A DNA stretch of 64,000 nt, from positions 62,001 through 126,000 of the forward strand of contig NZ_RCDB01000001.1 of NCBI RefSeq assembly GCF_003651225.1, written 5' to 3'. A program made the translations under genes and the position numbers. This document shows, piece by piece, positions 36,503-46,106 of this stretch. The DNA is from Microbacterium telephonicum (GTDB lineage Bacteria > Actinomycetota > Actinomycetes > Actinomycetales > Microbacteriaceae). Positions within the stretch are counted from its first letter, which is position 1, and every line of letters starts with the position of its first letter. The notes below the pieces were generated by a model. That model did no database searches. It saw nothing but the letters and a program-made list of their open reading frames with translations, and was not told the DNA's origin.

Positions 36503-37147
36503 ATGTCCCTGTTCCGCCTCGACGCCAGCATCATGCCGGCCACCTCCGCCAGCCGTGCCCTCGGCGACCTCGTCGAGCAGGAGTGGCTCGACGCCCACCC
36601 CGGCACCGAGGTCGTCCGCCGTGACGTCGCCGCCGATCCGATCCCCTCCACCGCCTGGACCGACGCCGTCAGCGCCGGATTCACCCCGGCCGAGCACCAC
36701 ACCGAGGCCCAGAAGGCCGCGCTGGCGCTGCGCACCCGCCTCGCCGACGAGCTCATCGACGCCGACGCGATCCTGCTCACGATCCCCCTCTACAACTACG
36801 GCGTCTCGCAGCACGCGAAGCTGTGGTTCGACCTGGCCTACACCGATCCGCGCATCGACCCACAGGGCACCGCACTGCGCGGCAAGCCCGCGACGCTGGT
36901 CACCGTGCTCGGTGGCAACTACGACGTCGGCACGCCCAAGGAGGGCTGGGACCACTCCACCGGGTGGCTGCGCCGCGTGCTCGAAGACGTCTGGGGCCTC
37001 GACCTCACCGTCGTGACCCGCCCGTTCACACTCGTCGGCGTCAACCCGGCGCTCGACGCGTTCGCCGACACCGCCGCCCAGCTGAAGGCGGATGCCGAGG
37101 ATGCCGCGCGCGACGCCGGCCGATCCCTGGCCGCCGCGCGGGCCTGA
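36503..37147 (+). CDS. FMN-dependent NADH:quinone/azo oxidoreductase
   Basis: A 214-residue flavodoxin-fold protein of the AzoR type. N-terminal FRLDASIMPATSASRALGD corresponds to the FMN phosphate-binding strand-loop, IPLYNYGVSQHAKLWFDLA is the conserved active-site stretch, and VLGGNYDVGTP the flavin-contact loop. Such enzymes reduce quinones and azo compounds by two electrons and protect from electrophiles. The divergent HxlR gene is the expected regulator. Confidence 0.9.
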   Translation: MSLFRLDASIMPATSASRALGDLVEQEWLDAHPGTEVVRRDVAADPIPSTAWTDAVSAGFTPAEHHTEAQKAALALRTRLADELIDADAILLTIPLYNYGVSQHAKLWFDLAYTDPRIDPQGTALRGKPATLVTVLGGNYDVGTPKEGWDHSTGWLRRVLEDVWGLDLTVVTRPFTLVGVNPALDAFADTAAQLKADAEDAARDAGRSLAAARA

Positions 37148-37173
37148 CGCCCACCCTGGAGCGCCCGTGCCGA

Positions 37174-38616
37174 TCAGGTGCGGGCGCTCCACCATTCCCG
37201 CAGCCGACGCTCCGCCTCCGCCTCGTCGATCGCGCCCTCGTCGAGGCGGATGTCCATGAGGAACCGGTACGCCTCGCCCACCTCGCGGCCGGGGCGGATG
37301 CCGAGCACCTCCTGGATGCGGTTGCCGTCGAGTGCGGGACGCATCGCGTCGAGCTGCTCCTGCTCCGCGAGCTCGCCGATGCGGCGTTCGATGTCGTCGT
37401 AGGCGCCCGCGAGCTTCGCGGCCTTGCGCTTGTTGCGGGTGGTCACGTCGGCGCGGGTGAGGATGTGCAGCCGCTCGAGCTGGTCGCCGGCGTCGCGCAC
37501 GTAGCGGCGCACGGCCGAGTCGGTCCACGCCCCCTCCGCGTATCCGAAGAAACGCAGATGCTGCTCGATGAGCTGCGCGACGGCGGCGATCGTGTCGGAG
37601 TCGAACCGCAGCGCCTGCAGACGCTTGCGGGCCATCCGCGCACCCTTGACGTCGTGGTGGTGAAAGCTCACACCGCCGCCGGGTTCGAGCTTGCGGGTCG
37701 CGGGCTTGCCGATGTCGTGCAGCAGCGCCGCCAGGCGCAGCGTGACGTCGGGTGCGGCATCCGGATGCCGCGCGTGCTCGAGGGCGATCGCCTGTCGCAG
37801 CACCGTCAGCGAGTGCTCGTAGACGTCTTTGTGGTGGTGGTGCTCGTCGACCTCGAGGCGCAGGGCCGGTACCTCGGGGAGGAACTCCTGCAGCAGCCCG
37901 GTGTCGACCATCACCCGCAGGCCGCGCACCGGGTCGTCGGTGGCGAGCAGCTTGACGAGCTCGCCCTGCACGCGCTCGGGGCTGACGATGCGGAGGGTCT
38001 CGCGCAGCCGCGCCATGGCCTCCTCGGTGTCGGGGGCGACCGTGAAACCGAGCTGGCTCGTGAAACGCGCGGCCCGCAGCATCCGCAGCGGATCGTCGCC
38101 GAAGCTCACGTCGGGGTCGGAGGGGGTGCGCAGGATGCCGGCCACGAGGTCTTCGACACCACCGGTCGGGTCGACCAGGGCGGGACCGGGGATGCGCAGC
38201 GCCATCGCGTTGACGGTGAAGTCGCGGCGCAGAAGGTCGGCCTCGAGCGTGTCGCCGAAGGCGACCGTGGGCTTGCGGGTGACGCCGTCGTAGCTGTCGG
38301 CGCGGTACGTCGTGATCTCGACTTGGTCGGCGGGAGAGTCGGCGACGCGGATCTTCGCGCCGATGGTGCCGAACGCGCGGCCGATGTCCCACGTTGCCGT
38401 CGCGAGCGGCTTCACGATCGCGAGGATGTCGTCGGGGCGGGCGTTGGTCGTGTAGTCGAGGTCGCTGACCCTCCGGCCGAGCAGCGCGTCGCGTACCGGA
38501 CCGCCGACGATCGCCAGTTCGAACCCGGCCGCGGCGAAGGCCTCGGCGAGGGTGGCGGTCACCGGCGACGCGGCGAGCGCGCCGAGGCGGGCGAGGCCCT
38601 CGGCCATGTTGAGCAT
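37174..38616 (-). CDS. cca: CCA tRNA nucleotidyltransferase
   Basis: A 480-residue class II nucleotidyltransferase that builds or repairs the 3' CCA of tRNAs. The head has GGPVRDALLGR and SDLDYTTNARPD with the catalytic aspartates, then RRDFTVNAMAL and the RNA-binding DPLRMLRAARF. An HD domain follows (HEHSLTVL-like region here VYEHSLTVLRQA, LLHDIGKPATR). Needed because at least the tRNA-Ala here lacks an encoded CCA. It sits in the usual actinobacterial order before the methyltransferase, DUF6049 and murJ. Confidence 0.95.
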   Translation of the reverse strand: MLNMAEGLARLGALAASPVTATLAEAFAAAGFELAIVGGPVRDALLGRRVSDLDYTTNARPDDILAIVKPLATATWDIGRAFGTIGAKIRVADSPADQVEITTYRADSYDGVTRKPTVAFGDTLEADLLRRDFTVNAMALRIPGPALVDPTGGVEDLVAGILRTPSDPDVSFGDDPLRMLRAARFTSQLGFTVAPDTEEAMARLRETLRIVSPERVQGELVKLLATDDPVRGLRVMVDTGLLQEFLPEVPALRLEVDEHHHHKDVYEHSLTVLRQAIALEHARHPDAAPDVTLRLAALLHDIGKPATRKLEPGGGVSFHHHDVKGARMARKRLQALRFDSDTIAAVAQLIEQHLRFFGYAEGAWTDSAVRRYVRDAGDQLERLHILTRADVTTRNKRKAAKLAGAYDDIERRIGELAEQEQLDAMRPALDGNRIQEVLGIRPGREVGEAYRFLMDIRLDEGAIDEAEAERRLREWWSART

Positions 38617-38640
38617 GGCTTCGAGCCTACGGCGTGGGCG

Positions 38641-40164
38641 TCACGCGAACGTCAGGAAGCCGGTGAAGAGCAGCTCGCGCACACGGGGAAGCAGGTCGGC
38701 GGCGAGCGCGTCGGCATCCACCTCGAGCAGCTCGGCGATCGCCGCCACCAGCACACCCACCGGCAGGTCGCCGTCGCACGCGCCGACGAGGGCGGCGAGC
38801 CCGGGGTCGACCGCGATCGTGCGCGCGAACCCGCCGCCCTGTCGCAGTTCGATGACGGTCGGTGCCTCGTCGCCGGGACGGTGGTGGCGTGCCTCGGTCA
38901 CATCGGGCGCGACCCGCAGCACGGTCCCCGACAGCGCGGCGTCGTCGAGCCCGACCAGCGCGTCCCACGCGGCGAGCGCGTCCCCGAGGTGCACGCCGAG
39001 CGATCCGGCCACCGGCTGCGACAGCTCTTCGTAGCGCGCGAGGGTCGCCGATCCGGACACCGGCCGTCGCAGCAGCACGTATCCGAACCCGATCGCGCTC
39101 ACCCCGCGGGCGGCGAAGTCGGCCAGCCAGGCGTCGATCAGCCGCGCGTACTCGGGCGAACCCGGAACCGTGCCGCCGTCGCGCACCCACAGCTCGGCAT
39201 AGGCGAGCGGATCGAGCCGCTCGCGTTCCACGACCCACGCGTCCAGGCCCACGGCCGACGCCGCGACCCAGTCGCGCACGCGATCCAGCCCGCCACGGTC
39301 GTCGCGGTACTCCCAGTTGCCGAGCAGCTGCGCCGTGCCACCCGGCGCGAGCACGTCGCCGACACCCGAGACGAACGCGGCCACGAGGTCGTCGCCGGCG
39401 AATCCCGCGTCGCGGTACTCGTACGCCGGAACGCCCTGCACCCGCGGCGTGATGACGAACGGCGGGTTCGACACGACGCGGTCGAACTCCTCGCCGGTCA
39501 CCGGCTCGAACAGGCTCCCGTGACGCACCTCGACGGCGTCGGTCTGCGCCAGCAGTGCGTTGAGCCGCGTGAAGGCGAGCGCACGGTGCGAGATGTCGGT
39601 CGCGACGACGTGCTCGGCCGACAGCAGGGCGCGCAGCGACTGGATGCCGCATCCGCTGCCCACGTCGAGGGCCCGCGCGACCGGGGTCGCGAGCTGCAGC
39701 CCCGCGAGAGTCAGCGAAGCGCCGCCGACCCCGAGCACGTGATCGGTGGGCAGCGCACCACCGAGAGCGGCCTCGTCGAGGTCGCTCGCGATCCACCACC
39801 GCACCTCGGTCCCCTCGGCATCCTGGGGACGCACCAACGCGGCCGGTGTCACGGACCCGCCGCGGATGCGGGCGAGCCCCAACCCGGAGAGTCCGGCGGC
39901 ACCGCAGCGCGGCAGCGCCGCGTCGACGGCCGCGACGGGCTGGGCGATTCCGAGGAACAGCATCCGCGCCAGCGTGGCGAACGCATCGTCGCGGCCGGCG
40001 AGCGCCGCGAGCGCCGGGCCGTGCAGGCCGTGCCCGACGGCGGCATCCGCCACGGGTCCCCAGCCGGACCGCACCGCGTCGGCGGTGTACCCGGCCGTCT
40101 CGAGGTCGGCGCGCAGGGCGGCGGCGAGGGCGGGGTCGGGGGTGATGGCCGGCATGTCTCCCAT
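38641..40164 (-). CDS. Class I SAM-dependent methyltransferase (RsmC/HemK-like)
   Basis: A 507-residue protein. Motif I is ALDVGSGCGIQSL (about residues 165-177) and the catalytic loop is VSNPPFVITP, the NPPF/Y motif of enzymes that methylate amide or exocyclic amino nitrogens, in rRNA, DNA or release factors. The ~150-residue N-terminal part and the C-terminal ~180 residues (including FIVLR-like YVLLRRPV) are a layout typical of an actinobacterial family of unassigned substrate. ATG 40164 or 40155 (MPAITPDP) may be the start. It lies head-to-head with the DUF6049 gene. Confidence 0.88.
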   Translation of the reverse strand: MGDMPAITPDPALAAALRADLETAGYTADAVRSGWGPVADAAVGHGLHGPALAALAGRDDAFATLARMLFLGIAQPVAAVDAALPRCGAAGLSGLGLARIRGGSVTPAALVRPQDAEGTEVRWWIASDLDEAALGGALPTDHVLGVGGASLTLAGLQLATPVARALDVGSGCGIQSLRALLSAEHVVATDISHRALAFTRLNALLAQTDAVEVRHGSLFEPVTGEEFDRVVSNPPFVITPRVQGVPAYEYRDAGFAGDDLVAAFVSGVGDVLAPGGTAQLLGNWEYRDDRGGLDRVRDWVAASAVGLDAWVVERERLDPLAYAELWVRDGGTVPGSPEYARLIDAWLADFAARGVSAIGFGYVLLRRPVSGSATLARYEELSQPVAGSLGVHLGDALAAWDALVGLDDAALSGTVLRVAPDVTEARHHRPGDEAPTVIELRQGGGFARTIAVDPGLAALVGACDGDLPVGVLVAAIAELLEVDADALAADLLPRVRELLFTGFLTFA

Positions 40165-40267
40165 TCAATCGCGGTGTCACCCGTCGCGCGGCCCGCCTCG
40201 GCGGCTGCACAGCGGCCGAACCCTAGAATGCAGGCAGTCGTGCGGTCCGAGATCGCACCGGATCACC

Positions 40268-42472
40268 ATGACCGACATCACGCCCGATACCTTGCCGCGC
40301 GCCGCCACGCGGCCGCGACCGCGCCACCGCCGTGGCCACCGCCCTGGCCGCGCGAGCGTCCTCGCGGCGGCGCTGCTGTCGGCCCTGCTGCTGGCCGCAC
40401 CCGCGAGCGTGCTGCCCGCGACGGGCGCAGTCGCGGCGACCAGCCCGTCCCCGGGTCCGACCCCACCAGGGTCGACGGCCGTCGCGTTCGCGATGGCTCC
40501 CGGCGATCGCGGCATCGTGGGCGCCGGGGGTGCGGTCGTGGTCGACCTGTCGGTGTCGAACCCGGCCTCGACGATGTTGAGCGCCGGCGAGGTGCGCGTC
40601 GAGCGGGGGAACACGCCGCTTCCCACCCGGGAGGCTCTGGACGCCTGGCTCGCCGACGGCTCCGGCGTCGACGGGTACACCGCGGCGGGCTCCACCGTGC
40701 TCGACACGGTTCCCGCGCGCGGAACGACGTCCGTGCCGCTGGGGCTGGACGCCGCCGCCTTCGCCGACGCGCCGGCCGGCGTGTACCCGCTGCAGGCGAC
40801 GTACACGACCCCCCGCGGCGAACTCACCTCCCGCAGCACGGTGGTCGTCACGGCCGGCGACCAGCCGATCGGGTCGGTGACGGTGATCGTGCCGATCACC
40901 GCCGGCGCGATCACGACGGCGCTGCCGACCTCCGACGAACTCGCCGCGCTCACCGCGCCGGACGGCCTGCTGCGGGCCCAGCTCGACGCCGTCTCGGGGA
41001 CGAACGCGGTGCTGGCCGTCGACCCGGCCATCGCCGTCGCGATCCGCGCACTGGGAGGCGCGGCTCCCGGCACGGCCACCGCGTGGCTCGACGAGCTGCT
41101 GTCGCTGCCGAACGAGCGGTTCGCGTTGCAGTTCGGCGACGCCGACCTCGCCACCCAGATCGGCGCGGGCCTGACCGCACCGCTGTCGGTGGGCGACGTC
41201 ACGGCGCTCGCCCCCGACCTGGCTCCGGCCCCCACACCCACGCCCACCGCGACCGCGGGATCGACCGGTACCGGCACGATCCCCACCCTCGACAGCATCG
41301 GCCTCGCCGCTCCCGCCGTGCTGTGGCCGGCATCCGGCAGCGTCGGGTCGACGCAGATCGGCGCGCTCGGTGCCGTGACCGTCGACGACGCGCCCTCGCT
41401 GACACTGGTCGACTCGGCATCCGTCACCGGGTCGTCCACCGCGGCGTCGGCCGCGCACGCCCGCGCCGGTGAGGCCGATCTGCTCGTCTACGACACGGCG
41501 GTCTCCGATGCCCTGCGGCGTGCCAGCGAGGCCGTGACCGAGGTGGCTCAGGATGCGGCCGTCGCCGAGAGCTCCGCCTACTCCGCGCTCAGCGACCCCA
41601 CGACGCCCCTCGCGGTCGCGGTCGACCGCTCGACCGCGCGCACGTCCGATGGGATCGCGGCCGCGATCGCCGCCGCCACCGCGCTGCCCGGGCGGGAGCT
41701 GGTGGGGCTGAGCGCCCTGCGCGCGGTGTTCCCCGTCGACGCGGCACCGGCCGAGGTCACCGCCGACGAGACCGACGTCGCCTGGATCGACGCGTTCACA
41801 CAGTTCCGCGGCGATGCCGACGCCCTCGCCCAGTTCGCGACGATCCTCGCGCAGCCGGCGCTGCTGACCGTCCCCGACCGGGCACGCACCCTGCAGGTCA
41901 TCGGCAACGCGTGGCACGGCAACTCCGCCTGGGCAGACGCCGTCGCCGGTCAGCGCGAGCGCACCGCCCAGACCCTCGATGCGGTCGAGCTCGTGCCCGT
42001 CACCGAGATCAATCTGTTCGGCACGAGCGCGCCCCTGAGCTTCACGGTGCGCAACGACCTCGCCTTCCCGGTGTCGCTCGTGCTCTACACGCTGCCCGGC
42101 GACCCCCGCATCATCGTGCAGACCACCACGACCGTCGAGGCCGGCGCGGCACAGGCGACGCGCGTCAACGTCCCCGTCGAGGCCCGGGTCGGCAGCGGCG
42201 AGGCGCAGCTGTCGCTGCAATTGCGCAGCCCCACCATGGTCGCGATCGGCGACCCGATGGACGTCACCGTCAACGTGCGGGCCGAATGGGAGCAGATCGG
42301 CGTCGTCGTGCTGTCGGTGCTGGTCGGCGGGTTCCTCGTGATCGGCGTCATCCGCACGGTGCGCCGACGCCGGCGCGGCGCCGACGACGGCGACGGCGAC
42401 GGCGACGACACCGAGAGCACCACGGGCGCCGACGACACCGTGGGCGCCGGGACGGAGGACTCCGATGGCTAG
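40268..42472 (+). CDS. DUF6049 family membrane-anchored protein
   Basis: A 734-residue exported protein: Arg-rich start, signal or anchor helix (about 29-57), a large extracellular part and a C-terminal helix (IGVVVLSVLVGGFLVIGVI) followed by a basic then acidic tail. The outer part contains PTSDELAALTAPDGLLRAQLDAV, a deacetylase-like region, and an Ig-like fold near LSFTVRNDLAFPVSLVL. The family is nearly always encoded just before MurJ in actinobacteria and is presumed to act in cell-wall lipid II export; its activity is unknown. It overlaps murJ by eight bases. Confidence 0.88.
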   Translation: MTDITPDTLPRAATRPRPRHRRGHRPGRASVLAAALLSALLLAAPASVLPATGAVAATSPSPGPTPPGSTAVAFAMAPGDRGIVGAGGAVVVDLSVSNPASTMLSAGEVRVERGNTPLPTREALDAWLADGSGVDGYTAAGSTVLDTVPARGTTSVPLGLDAAAFADAPAGVYPLQATYTTPRGELTSRSTVVVTAGDQPIGSVTVIVPITAGAITTALPTSDELAALTAPDGLLRAQLDAVSGTNAVLAVDPAIAVAIRALGGAAPGTATAWLDELLSLPNERFALQFGDADLATQIGAGLTAPLSVGDVTALAPDLAPAPTPTPTATAGSTGTGTIPTLDSIGLAAPAVLWPASGSVGSTQIGALGAVTVDDAPSLTLVDSASVTGSSTAASAAHARAGEADLLVYDTAVSDALRRASEAVTEVAQDAAVAESSAYSALSDPTTPLAVAVDRSTARTSDGIAAAIAAATALPGRELVGLSALRAVFPVDAAPAEVTADETDVAWIDAFTQFRGDADALAQFATILAQPALLTVPDRARTLQVIGNAWHGNSAWADAVAGQRERTAQTLDAVELVPVTEINLFGTSAPLSFTVRNDLAFPVSLVLYTLPGDPRIIVQTTTTVEAGAAQATRVNVPVEARVGSGEAQLSLQLRSPTMVAIGDPMDVTVNVRAEWEQIGVVVLSVLVGGFLVIGVIRTVRRRRRGADDGDGDGDDTESTTGADDTVGAGTEDSDG

Positions 42473-44081
42473 CCTCGGACGCGCCAGCGCGATCATCGCC
42501 GCCGGCACCCTCGCCTCGCGCGCGACGGGACTCATCCGCAACATCGTCCTCGCCACGGCGCTCGGCACGGTCGGCTCCGCCGCGGCCGACGCGTTCGGCA
42601 TCGCCGTGCAGCTGCCCAACAGCATCTACGACCTCATCGCGTCAGGGCTGCTGGCGGGCGTCATCGTGCCGCAGATCGTGAAGGCCGTGCGCGAGCACAG
42701 CGACCGCGGCAGCGCCTTCGTCTCGAAGCTGCTCACCCTCGGCGTCGTCGTGCTCGCCGGCGTGCTGGTGCTCGCGCTCATCGGCGCGCCGCTTCTCGTG
42801 CAGATCTACGGCTCCCGCCTCCCCGGCGAGACGCAGGCCCTCGCGCTGTCGTTCGCGTACTGGGTGCTGCCGCAGCTCTTCTTCTTCGGGCTGTACGCGC
42901 TGCTGGGCGAGATCCTCAACGCCCGCAAGGTGTACGGCCCCTACTCCTGGTCGCCGATCATCAACAACATCGTGTCGATCGCGGGCCTCGGCAGCTTCGT
43001 GTGGCTGTTCGGCCTGCACCGCGACGCCATCGGCTGGACGCCGCAGATGATCTCCTACGTCGGCGGCACGGCCTTGCTGGGCGTCACCCTGCAGACGGTC
43101 GCCCTGCTGTTCTTCTGGCGACGCGCCGATCTGGTCATCCGTCCCGACTTCCAGTGGCGCGGCATCGGTCTGCGCCACATCGCGCGGCTCGCCGGCTGGA
43201 CGTTCCTCATGGTCGCGGTCGGCCAGATCGCCGGCCTCATCCAGATGACCAACGTCAGCGCGGCCTCCGGCAAGGCGGCCTCGGTGAGCACCCTGCAGAC
43301 CGCGTGGGCGATCTTCATCCTCCCCTACTCGGTCATCGTCATGTCGATCGGCACCCCGTTCTACACACGGATGGCCGAGTACGCCACGGCCGGCGACCTT
43401 GGCGCGGTGAAGAAGTCACTGGGGTCGCAGACGCGTCTCATTTCAGTGCTCATGGTCGGCGCGCTCGCGGCGATCGTCGCCGCGATCATCCCCATCTCCC
43501 GCGTGTTCACCGACGACGCATCGGATGCCGTGTCGTTCGCGCTCGTGCTCGGGGCCTACCTGCTGGCGCTCATCCCCCTGTCGCTGCAGTTCGGCATCCA
43601 GCGCACCTTCTACGCGTTCCACGACACCCGCACGCCCTTCTTCTTCACACTGGTGCAGGCCGTCATCGTCGTGACGACGACCCTCATCGCCGTGCAACTG
43701 CTCGACAACGGAGCGCTGCCGCTCACGCTGCTCGCGTTCGCCATCGCGCTGGGCCAGTCGCTCGCCAACTTCGTGCAGTTGGGATTCGCGGGGACGGCGC
43801 TGCGCCGCAAGCTCGGTCCCCTCGATCTGGGTGGCCCGCTGCGCTCGCTGGTGCTGTTCCTCGCCGTGGGGGCGGTCTCGGCCGCGATCGGCTGGGGCGT
43901 CTTCCTGCTGCTGGGCGGCGTCTCGGGGTGGGCGGCGTCCGAGAAGTGGACCGGGATCGTCGCCGCCGGCGTCATCGGGATCGTCACCCTCGGCGTCTAC
44001 GGGCTCGCGATGCTCGTGCTGCGGGTGCCTGAGGCGCACACCGCTCTGCGGATGCTGCGCCGCATCCTGCCCGGACGCTGA
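42465..44081 (+). CDS. murJ: Lipid II flippase MurJ
   Basis: A 538-residue MOP-superfamily protein with 14 predicted helices. Conserved blocks are TLASRATGLIRNIVLATALG, the early DAFGIAVQLPNSIYDLIASG, and SIGTPFYTRMAEYA. It flips lipid II to the outer face for peptidoglycan synthesis. The core is shorter than mycobacterial MviN because it lacks the fused pseudokinase and extracytoplasmic domains. It starts inside the DUF6049 gene end and is followed after 100 bases by the sigma-R-type promoter of trxB. Confidence 0.95.
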   Translation: MASLGRASAIIAAGTLASRATGLIRNIVLATALGTVGSAAADAFGIAVQLPNSIYDLIASGLLAGVIVPQIVKAVREHSDRGSAFVSKLLTLGVVVLAGVLVLALIGAPLLVQIYGSRLPGETQALALSFAYWVLPQLFFFGLYALLGEILNARKVYGPYSWSPIINNIVSIAGLGSFVWLFGLHRDAIGWTPQMISYVGGTALLGVTLQTVALLFFWRRADLVIRPDFQWRGIGLRHIARLAGWTFLMVAVGQIAGLIQMTNVSAASGKAASVSTLQTAWAIFILPYSVIVMSIGTPFYTRMAEYATAGDLGAVKKSLGSQTRLISVLMVGALAAIVAAIIPISRVFTDDASDAVSFALVLGAYLLALIPLSLQFGIQRTFYAFHDTRTPFFFTLVQAVIVVTTTLIAVQLLDNGALPLTLLAFAIALGQSLANFVQLGFAGTALRRKLGPLDLGGPLRSLVLFLAVGAVSAAIGWGVFLLLGGVSGWAASEKWTGIVAAGVIGIVTLGVYGLAMLVLRVPEAHTALRMLRRILPGR

Positions 44082-44110
44082 TCCCCACACGCCCGCAGCC
44101 TTCCCCGTCA

Positions 44111-44136
44111 GGAATGCCCGCCGCTTACCATTGGTT
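44111..44136 (+). promoter_or_regulatory. SigR/SigH-type oxidative stress promoter of trxBA
   Basis: GGAAT at 44111-44115 and GTT at 44134-44136 are separated by exactly 18 bases, the -35 GGAAT / -10 GTT architecture of actinobacterial SigR (SigH) promoters. It lies about 46 bases before the trxB GTG. Thioredoxin genes are canonical members of that regulon. A single match to a short motif, but in the expected place. Confidence 0.75.
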
Positions 44137-44181
44137 GAATGTGCCGGGACGTCTCCCGTCCCCGCGAATGAAGGAGCAGTC

Positions 44182-45168
44182 GTGCGCAAGGTCATCATCA
44201 TCGGATCGGGTCCCGCCGGGTTCACCGCCGCCATCTACGCGGCGCGCGCGAACCTCGAGCCGCTGCTGATCGCGAGCTCGGTCGAAGCCGGCGGCGAGCT
44301 GATGAACACGACCGAGGTCGAGAACTTCCCCGGGTTCCCGGAGGCCATCATGGGCCCCGACCTGATGGCGAAGATGCAGGAGCAGGCCGAGCGTTTCGGT
44401 ACCGAGGTCGTCTACGACGACGTCGTCGAACTGGATGTCGCCGGGCCGGTGAAGAAGATCACCCTCGGTTCCGGCAAGACCGCCGAGGCGGAGTCGCTCG
44501 TGTTCGCGACCGGGTCGGCGCCGCGCAAGATCGGCATCGAGGGCGAGTCCCGCCTCTCCGGCCGGGGCGTGTCGTACTGCGCGACCTGCGACGGGTTCTT
44601 CTTCCGCGAGAAGGCGATCGCGGTCGTCGGCGGCGGCGACTCCGCGATGGAGGAGGCCACGTTCCTCACGAAGTTCGCCTCCAAGGTCTACGTCATCCAC
44701 CGCCGCGAGGAGCTGCGCGCCTCGAAGATCATGCAGGAGCGTGCGTTCGCGAACGAGAAGATCGAGTTCGTCTGGAACAGCGAGGTCGCCGACATCCTCG
44801 GTGACGACGCGGTGACCGGCGTCGTTCTGCGTGACACCGTCACGGGCGCCGAGCGCGAACTGGCCCTGGACGGCGTGTTCGTCGCGATCGGCAACGACCC
44901 GCGCACCCACCTCGTGCACGAGAAGCTCGACCTCACCGAGCACGGCACCATCTGGGTCGACGGGCGCACCTCGCGCACCTCGGTGGCGGGCGTGTTCGCC
45001 GCCGGCGACGTCATCGACCCGACGTACCGCCAGGCCGTCACCGCCGCGGGCAGCGGAACCGTCGCCGCCCTCGACGTCGAGCACTACCTCGCCTCGCTCG
45101 CCGATGCCGGCGCCCCCGCCGCCGACGTCGCCGAGATCGACGGACTCCCCGACGCCGACGCGGCCTGA
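44182..45168 (+). CDS. trxB: Thioredoxin-disulfide reductase
   Basis: A 328-residue flavoprotein that passes electrons from NADPH through FAD to thioredoxin. FAD site IIIGSGPAGFTAAIYAARA, redox-active CATC at residues 133-136, NADPH site AVVGGGDSAMEEA and the closing GVFAAGDVIDPTYRQAVTAAG are all present. GTG start with AAGGAG five to seven bases upstream. trxA follows 94 bases later; both are probably driven from the SigR-type promoter. Confidence 0.97.
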   Translation: MRKVIIIGSGPAGFTAAIYAARANLEPLLIASSVEAGGELMNTTEVENFPGFPEAIMGPDLMAKMQEQAERFGTEVVYDDVVELDVAGPVKKITLGSGKTAEAESLVFATGSAPRKIGIEGESRLSGRGVSYCATCDGFFFREKAIAVVGGGDSAMEEATFLTKFASKVYVIHRREELRASKIMQERAFANEKIEFVWNSEVADILGDDAVTGVVLRDTVTGAERELALDGVFVAIGNDPRTHLVHEKLDLTEHGTIWVDGRTSRTSVAGVFAAGDVIDPTYRQAVTAAGSGTVAALDVEHYLASLADAGAPAADVAEIDGLPDADAA

Positions 45169-45262
45169 GGGTCGCTGGAGACCGGAACAATCCCGCGCTC
45201 ATGCGCGTTGGGGCAGAAGACGGGTCCCGCCTGGGATACCCGCACACGAAGGAGACATTGAC

Positions 45263-45586
45263 ATGACCGCAAAGGCCACGAGCGAGAGCACCTGGCAGCA
45301 GGACGTCATCGACGCCGAGGGTCCGGTCCTGGTGGACTTCTGGGCCGAGTGGTGCGGCCCGTGCCGCATGGTCGGCCCGATCCTCGACGAGATCGCGACC
45401 GAGAACGGCGACAAGCTGACCGTCCTCAAGCTCAACGTCGACGAGAACCCGCAGCTCGCGATGAAGTACCAGATCACCTCGATCCCGGCGATGAAGGTGT
45501 TCCAGAAGGGCGAGGTCGCGACGACCATCATCGGCGCGAAGCCGAAGTTCGCCCTCGAGCAGGACCTCGCCGCCTACCTCGCCTGA
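45263..45586 (+). CDS. trxA: Thioredoxin
   Basis: A 107-residue thioredoxin with the WCGPC active site at residues 30-34, cis-proline in SIPAMKVFQ and the buried Asp in PVLVDFWAEW. It keeps cytoplasmic thiols reduced, recycled by the TrxB encoded just upstream. GAAGGAGA lies eight bases before the ATG. Two REP palindromes and a rho-independent-type hairpin follow. Confidence 0.97.
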   Translation: MTAKATSESTWQQDVIDAEGPVLVDFWAEWCGPCRMVGPILDEIATENGDKLTVLKLNVDENPQLAMKYQITSIPAMKVFQKGEVATTIIGAKPKFALEQDLAAYLA

Positions 45587-45598
45587 CCTCCCCGGTCC

Positions 45599-45676
45599 CG
45601 GTGGTTGAGTAGCCCGCGCAGCGGGCGTCCTCTCCGGTGGTTGAGTAGCCCGCGCAGCGGGCGTATCGAAACCACG
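45599..45676 (+). repeat. Two type-2 REP palindromes after trxA
   Basis: A truncated copy (45599-45628) and a full copy (45635-45675), both with the GCCCGC/GCGGGC stem and GCA loop between GGTTGAGTA and GTATCGAAACCAC. They are direct repeats. Confidence 0.9.
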
Positions 45677-45688
45677 CCAACCAGCAAA

Positions 45689-45725
45689 GAATCCCCGATC
45701 AGAAGCTGATTCTGGTCGGGGATTC
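45689..45725. terminator. 16-bp terminator hairpin between trxA and parB side
   Basis: GAATCCCCGATCAGAA and TTCTGGTCGGGGATTC pair over 16 bases with one G-U, loop GCTGA. It lies between the convergent trxA and the small hypothetical gene and probably terminates both transcripts. Confidence 0.85.
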
Positions 45726-45745
45726 CGCTGTCTACGGGTGGTCGT

Positions 45746-46087
45746 TCACGAGGCTTCGGCGCGTGTCGACGCGTCCCAGCGCCGGTGTGGCTCCCGCCCG
45801 AGAAGACGCCACACGGCGCGGGTGAGCGGCGGATGCTCGAGCGCGATCTGACGGAGCACCCGGTAGTTCCGCGACTCGGTCGGGCGTACTCCTCCGTCGG
45901 AGGCGATGTTCTCGGCGCGCAGCATCAGCACGACCAGCTCGTCGACGCTCGGGAGGTCTTCCATGAAGTCCCAGGGGTCCTCCCCTGCGCGCAGGCGCTC
46001 TTCCACGAGCACCGACAGCTCGTCGGCCGCCTCGGCGCGCAACAGCTCGAGGCTGGCGCGGCGTGGAAGCTCGGGCTGATCGGTCAC
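45746..46087 (-). CDS. Small hypothetical protein downstream of parB
   Basis: A 113-residue acidic, helical protein, not recognised. It contains LEVLLRAEAADELSV-like and ERLRAGEDPWDFMEDLPSVDELVVLMLRAEN segments, and ends in a basic REPHRRWDAS stretch. It starts (GTG) 19 bases after the parB stop, so it is probably in the parA-parB transcript. No DNA-binding motif is evident; a role in chromosome segregation would be guesswork. Confidence 0.65.
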   Translation of the reverse strand: MTDQPELPRRASLELLRAEAADELSVLVEERLRAGEDPWDFMEDLPSVDELVVLMLRAENIASDGGVRPTESRNYRVLRQIALEHPPLTRAVWRLLGREPHRRWDASTRAEAS

Positions 46088-46106
46088 GCTCTCCAGGGTA
46101 CGCGCG

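Noticed and set aside
36823..41472. A 1549-codon open frame on the plus strand
   Set aside because: It overlaps cca and the methyltransferase antisense and DUF6049 out of frame; its product is Arg/Gly-rich low complexity with no domain. High GC leaves shadow frames open.
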